Below, piece after piece: positions 32,926 through 36,284 of a stretch of 36,284 nucleotides of DNA. A model generated the notes under the pieces. The model ran no database searches and had not been told where the DNA came from. It saw only the letters and a program-made list of their open reading frames with translations. Origin of the DNA: Caballeronia arvi (GTDB taxonomy: Bacteria; Pseudomonadota; Gammaproteobacteria; Burkholderiales; Burkholderiaceae); contig NZ_FCOM02000066.1 of the NCBI RefSeq assembly GCF_001544695.2, positions 1-36,284 on the forward strand, in the 5' to 3' direction. Position 1 is the stretch's first letter. Each line of letters begins with the position of its first letter. The position numbers and the translations under genes were made by a program.

Positions 32926-33942
32926 ATGACGTACGACTCGACCCGCCGCGGCTTCCTGCGCAGAGCGGGAGCCCTCGGTATGGGATTGGCGATGAACGGA
33001 CTCGCCGCGCCTCAAGTTGCAAGAGCCGCCTCGACCGAAATCCGCATCGTCAGCAATCCAGGCCTGGAGAACGCGACGCTCAACGCGTTGATGGATGAAC
33101 TCGGCTACTTCAGGACCTTCGACGTGAACGCGCGCATCATCCAGGTGCCCGGCCCGACCGGCCCGTTCGATGCCATCGCACGCGGCGCGGCGGACGTCTG
33201 CATGGTGTCCGGCTATAACCTCGTGCTCACGCGCATCGAGCAGGGCGCGCCGGTGAAGATCATCGGCGCCGGCATGAAGAAGTGCGCGCTGACGATTTTC
33301 GCCCGGCCCGGCGGCGCAACGACACTCGCCGATCTGCGGGGAAAGACCGTCGCGGTGGGGCCGAAACTCGGCTTGCTGCATACCCTCATGCTTCAACTGT
33401 TAAAGGAAAGAGGTATCGACGCTTCAACGATCGACTTCGTCGATCACGGCAGCAACGACCAGTGCTTCGACGCCGTCGTGAGCGGCGCCGCCGATGCCTG
33501 CTGCGCCAGCATCTCGCATCTCAACGATGAGGCGGGGCCGAACGTCATCAGCGAAGGGAATCTGTGGCAGGCGCTGCCGAACTGTGTGTTCCAGACGGCG
33601 TACGCATCGGATGCGGCACTCGGCGCGAAGCACGAAGGAATGGTCGCCGTCATGGCCGCTTACGGCGCGCTCTACGACTATCTGATGTCGCCCGCGTCGC
33701 ATGGCGCTTTCTTCGATGCACGCAAGCGCGCCCAGAAGAACTTCGACGTTGCATCAGCGAAAGCGATCTGGGACTTCAATCAGACGCAGCGCCCGTACTC
33801 AAGGGATTTATCGCTGACCGAGAGCGATATCGGCTATCTGCAGGACATGGATATCGGCGTGGGATGCCTGAAGCGGAAGCAGGCGTTCGGCGCAGTGGCC
33901 GATATGTCGGCAGCGCGCGCCGCCGCGAAAATGGTTCGATAA
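32926..33942 (+). CDS. Tat-exported NMT1/SsuA-like substrate-binding protein
   Basis: 338 residues. The N-terminus STRRGFLRRAGALGMGLAMN has the twin-arginine pair at residues 7-8 and ends at an AxA-type site (VARA). The mature part is an ABC-type periplasmic binding fold: STEIRIVSNPGLENATLNAL, GYFRTFDVNARIIQVPGPTG, IARGAADVCMVSGYNLVLTR, KTVAVGPKLGLLHTLMLQLL, VSGAADACCASISHLNDEAG. The ATG at 32926 is used because GGAGAC sits six bases before it; an ATG at 32920 is too close. No ABC permease or ATPase gene lies in the window, so it may serve a distant transporter or act as an extracytoplasmic sensor or enzyme. It is divergent from LysR copy 2. Confidence 0.8.
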   Translation: MTYDSTRRGFLRRAGALGMGLAMNGLAAPQVARAASTEIRIVSNPGLENATLNALMDELGYFRTFDVNARIIQVPGPTGPFDAIARGAADVCMVSGYNLVLTRIEQGAPVKIIGAGMKKCALTIFARPGGATTLADLRGKTVAVGPKLGLLHTLMLQLLKERGIDASTIDFVDHGSNDQCFDAVVSGAADACCASISHLNDEAGPNVISEGNLWQALPNCVFQTAYASDAALGAKHEGMVAVMAAYGALYDYLMSPASHGAFFDARKRAQKNFDVASAKAIWDFNQTQRPYSRDLSLTESDIGYLQDMDIGVGCLKRKQAFGAVADMSAARAAAKMVR

Positions 33943-33949
33943 ATGATTC

Positions 33950-33973
33950 GCGGGGAAACTTGCGCTCCCCCGC
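33950..33973. terminator. Hairpin between convergent genes
   Basis: GCGGGG (33950-33955) pairs with CCCCGC (33968-33973) across 12 bases, between the stops of the binding-protein gene and porin 3. It is followed by TGCTTTAAT on the plus strand and lacks a clean T-run, so it is a plausible but weak bidirectional terminator. Confidence 0.45.
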
Positions 33974-33981
33974 TGCTTTAA

Positions 33982-35121
33982 TCAGAACGTGTGGCGGATG
34001 CCCGCGATGACGGAGATTTGCGCTCCACCGGCGGGAGGCGTCGGCACCGGAGAAAGCGTCGTCGCCGCGAGCGCCAGATTGCCGAAATTCTGGATGTGCT
34101 CGCCGGTCACATAAAGCAACGTGCGCTTGGAAAGCAGGTATTCGCCGCGCAGGACTTCGATCAGCGCCTTGTTGGACGAATGCTCGTATTTGAGTTGCGC
34201 CACCATGCCGTCGATGTGGAAGAACGGCGTCACCGGGACCGTTCCCGTGAACCACACCAGGTTGCTTCGCGGCGTCGCGATGCCTTCGTTCACGCGCCTG
34301 ATCCAGCCTACGCCGAACTTCGCCTTGTGGATCATGAAGTATCCGCCCAGCGTGAAGCGGCTGTCCGTGAGATCCGGCGAAGTCAGGCCGCCCCATGTCG
34401 CGGACGTGCCGCCGTAATTGCGCTCGTAGGAAGTCGCCAGACCCCACGTGTGTCCTTCGTATTTGAGCAGCGCCGAATACTCCCGGCACTGATTCGAAGG
34501 CGACGTCTGGCCCGGGCAATTCGTGGCGACGCTGCTGTTGCCCGCGACGGCATCGCGGCCGAAGCTGTAGTTGACGCCGCCTTCGAAATCGCCGAGGAAG
34601 TAGCGATAGCTGACGGCGTTATCGGCGCGCGCGTTGGCGATGCCGTTGTCGAGCGTCGTGAGGCCTTGCGCGCCCGTTCCGAACGGGTTGATGAACGAGA
34701 TACCGTAGAAGCGCATCGTGTACTGGCGGCCGAACGTCAATCGGCCGTATTTGCCATCGAGACCGACATACGACTGCCGTCCGAAGAGGCGACCGCCCTG
34801 CCTCGCTGCGCCGGTCGTCGGACTGAATCCGTTTTGCAGATCGAAGATTGCCTTCACTCCGCCGCCCAGGTCTTCGCTGCCTCTGATGCCGAAGTACGAC
34901 GTGGCGGTTCCGTCGCCTGTGCGCCATCCGTTGGCGGTCGTGTTCTTCCCGGTGGCGACGTTGTTGACGAACTCGACGCCCTGATCGATCAGGCCGTACA
35001 GCGTGACTGAACTGGCGCCGAGGGGCTTCGGGGGCGGTGCGTCCTCTTCTATGTCCTGCGCCCATGCGGACGAGGCGCCAAGGAGTGCAGCGCAGACGCA
35101 CATCGCGGTGCGGTATTTCAT
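33982..35121 (-). CDS. Gram-negative porin, porin 3
   Basis: 379 residues. It has a signal peptide (KYRTAMCVCAALLGASSAWAQ), a short acidic Pro-rich linker, then the barrel opening SSVTLYGLIDQGVEFVNN, the conserved FGIRGSEDLGGGVKAIFDLQ, GRQSYVGLDGKYGRLTFGRQ, and the C-terminus IAGIRHTF. It belongs to the same family as porins 1 and 2 but a different branch, with longer loops. The ATG at 35121 is used because GGAGACA lies upstream and it starts the signal peptide; earlier in-frame starts exist at 35139 and 35148. It is under the LysR-linked promoter module shared with the TctC operon, so it is probably the outer-membrane entry for the TctC ligand. Confidence 0.88.
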   Translation of the reverse strand: MKYRTAMCVCAALLGASSAWAQDIEEDAPPPKPLGASSVTLYGLIDQGVEFVNNVATGKNTTANGWRTGDGTATSYFGIRGSEDLGGGVKAIFDLQNGFSPTTGAARQGGRLFGRQSYVGLDGKYGRLTFGRQYTMRFYGISFINPFGTGAQGLTTLDNGIANARADNAVSYRYFLGDFEGGVNYSFGRDAVAGNSSVATNCPGQTSPSNQCREYSALLKYEGHTWGLATSYERNYGGTSATWGGLTSPDLTDSRFTLGGYFMIHKAKFGVGWIRRVNEGIATPRSNLVWFTGTVPVTPFFHIDGMVAQLKYEHSSNKALIEVLRGEYLLSKRTLLYVTGEHIQNFGNLALAATTLSPVPTPPAGGAQISVIAGIRHTF

Positions 35122-35217
35122 TTCTCGTGTCTCCGTCATATTGCGCACTTGGCCGAGAAAGCGGTGTTGAGATCGCCGCGCCCGTGAGCTTTTTTGGATT
35201 TGTTACTGCAGTGTTTG

Positions 35218-35283
35218 AATTCTGCCAGCGCGATGTCATCTGCAAGTTGAGAAAAAGCGCGTATCGATTGAGGAAATGGTTAA
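35218..35283 (-). promoter_or_regulatory. LysR-linked promoter module, copy 2 (porin 3)
   Basis: In transcription order on the minus strand: TTAACCATT (35283-35275), 19 bases, TTTTCTCAA (35255-35247), 20 bases, GGCAGAATT (35226-35218). Spacing is identical to the TctC operon module. TTGCAG with AGAATT, 16 bases apart, could serve as -35 and -10. Confidence 0.7.
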
Positions 35284-36110
35284 TGTCGCTGCGAACACGG
35301 TATGGCTCGATTGACCGAAAACTAAGCATTGCCGGGATTACGCGCCCTTACAATCGTGATCTCGAGAGGGAGGCCGACGCAGACGGACTCGCCAATAGTC
35401 GGCACCCCGTGGCAGATGAAGTCATTCAAATGTAGTGATGCGGTCAAACACGATTTTCAAATGCGCCAGCTCGAATGGAGACATCGAAATCAACAGCGCG
35501 GGCATTTGAGTAAAGATGTTCGACTCGCCGTCCGCGACCAGAGAGAACGCCCAAACCAATGTCGAAGCGAACGCGCGACCAGGTGCGCGGCGCGGATGTG
35601 TTTTCTAACTTCGGTTTGCAGTGAGCGAAATATGTTTGTGCTCATCGCGGATCAGCGCGACTCCGCTGGCCGCGATGGCCGCTCGCACCAACTGCACTCC
35701 TGACCGACGGCAGAGATCGTATTCACGTTGGCCTGAGCGTCTGCGCGACGATGCTCACCCCGTTCGAACGGGTATTTGCTCGATGCGTTGCGCGCGCCGG
35801 CCGGCGCGGCGGTGGTGGTGGTCCTCGCTTGCGGACGTGGGCATGGTTCGAAAGGGAATGCTTAACAGGATAGTTGTCCCGTGAAGAACCGCCTTCTCTT
35901 CGCTTCCCGCTGAGTTACTGGCGTAGCCGGGTCGTGCACATTCTAGAAACCAGACACTTGTTTCCGGCACAACTGGCCATCGCATCGGCTTTTGATGCAC
36001 TTGATTGAATGTGCTGACGGCGTTCGACCGCTTGCATTAGAGAGTTGACTGATGGAGTCGAGTCCTCCGCCCGTTATCAAACCTGCGTGGGCAGCGCATT
36101 TCAACTCCCG
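35284..36110. other. Long intergenic stretch, no intact gene recognised
   Basis: About 830 bases without a convincing gene on either strand. Two minus-strand pieces look like decayed coding sequence. Around 35422-35580 an open frame ends in LAHLKIVFDRITTFE. Around 35610-35720 a frame reads LVRAAIAASGVALIRDE, which faintly resembles the C-terminal part of a LysR effector domain. Both lack starts. The stretch separates the catabolic locus from the FtsH-type gene and may mark the right border of the accessory region. Confidence 0.4.
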
Positions 36111-36284
36111 TTACAACCGAGTCTCAGTCGGCGCATCTGGCCCTCGAACGGGCCGTTCCGCCGCGTTGCCCGGCTTGACTTCGGTGCCGCTGCTGCCGCC
36201 CGGAGGGGTGTCGCCGGACGGCGGCGGCATGTTCTTCGGCGGACGCGGCGGACGATCCGCCATGATGTCGCTGATCTGGTCCGC
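36111..36284 (-). CDS. ftsH: FtsH-type ATP-dependent metalloprotease, C-terminal tail (partial)
   Basis: 57 codons and a TAA stop; the gene continues beyond the window. The tail reads ADQISDIMADRPPRPPKNMP, then a Pro/Gly/Ser-rich stretch (PSGDTPPGGSSG) ending TETRL. The Q-I-x-D-[IL]-M followed by a basic-proline segment is the conserved end of FtsH, the membrane AAA+ zinc protease, just after its peptidase domain, and is followed in the family by a variable disordered tail. Only this tail is visible, so the catalytic HExxH cannot be checked. It may be a second FtsH copy rather than the housekeeping one. Confidence 0.65.
   Translation of the reverse strand, partial: ADQISDIMADRPPRPPKNMPPPSGDTPPGGSSGTEVKPGNAAERPVRGPDAPTETRL

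Noticed and set aside
35610..35720. LysR pseudogene in the right intergenic region
   Set aside because: Only a short stretch resembles an effector domain and there is no helix-turn-helix or continuous frame; too weak to annotate as a gene.

Overview
The window looks like a GC-rich chromosomal or megaplasmid segment from a Burkholderiaceae bacterium (Paraburkholderia/Caballeronia/Burkholderia type). The evidence is three trimeric-type porins with an N-terminal 'VTLYG' strand and a C-terminal aromatic residue, a DUF4148 protein, a Bug/TctC binding protein, and many GGAGAC-type ribosome binding sites. No tRNA, rRNA or CRISPR array was seen.

Left edge (1-4270) is a scarred boundary. It holds an ISNCY-like insertion sequence whose transposase has lost its DDE core in frame, the end of a second related element next to it, a small DUF861-type cupin gene, a broken class I aminotransferase pseudogene ending in a good terminator, an intact CTP-synthase-like amidotransferase with Ser in place of the catalytic Cys, and a short dehydratase remnant.

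Region A (4347-16147) carries an exported lactonase-family beta-propeller, an AraC-type regulator, a porin, a Tsx-like outer-membrane protein, an operon of MFS transporter - LigB-type extradiol dioxygenase - dihydroxyphthalate-decarboxylase-like protein - exported TolB-like propeller, and a second porin. Four promoters here (upstream of 5489, 8925, 14447 and 15122) share one conserved element with a -10 hexamer at a fixed distance. They look like one regulon covering outer membrane, periplasm, inner membrane and ring cleavage.

Region B (16264-25847, mostly minus strand) holds a DUF4148 protein, a small hypothetical protein and an eight-gene operon. In transcription order the operon is: frameshifted decarboxylase-like gene, LigJ-type 4-oxalomesaconate hydratase, LigI-like amidohydrolase, HpcH/HpaI aldolase, ThDP enzyme, second decarboxylase-like protein, MFS transporter, MFS_3 exporter. 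Several genes are coupled by TGATG stop/start overlaps.

Region C (26049-35121) holds an operon of TctC binding protein - LigI-like amidohydrolase - fused TctA-TctB permease (frameshifted) - carboxymuconolactone-decarboxylase-like protein - LysR, followed upstream by a second LysR divergent from a Tat-exported binding protein, then a third porin. Three promoters share a second conserved module with a GGTTAA-type box. The window ends in the C-terminal tail of an FtsH-type protease.

Together the genes describe a complete-looking uptake and lower pathway for a dihydroxy- or trihydroxy-aromatic acid cleaved by a LigB-type enzyme: porins, TTT and MFS uptake, ring cleavage, lactone hydrolysis and OMA hydration, then aldol cleavage. 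The usual LigA subunit, LigC dehydrogenase and any ring-hydroxylating oxygenase are absent, while three decarboxylase-like paralogues and a ThDP enzyme are present. The substrate cannot be read from the sequence and the pathway may be an undescribed variant. Start choices rest on visible ribosome binding sites; functions are family-level inferences from reading the translations.
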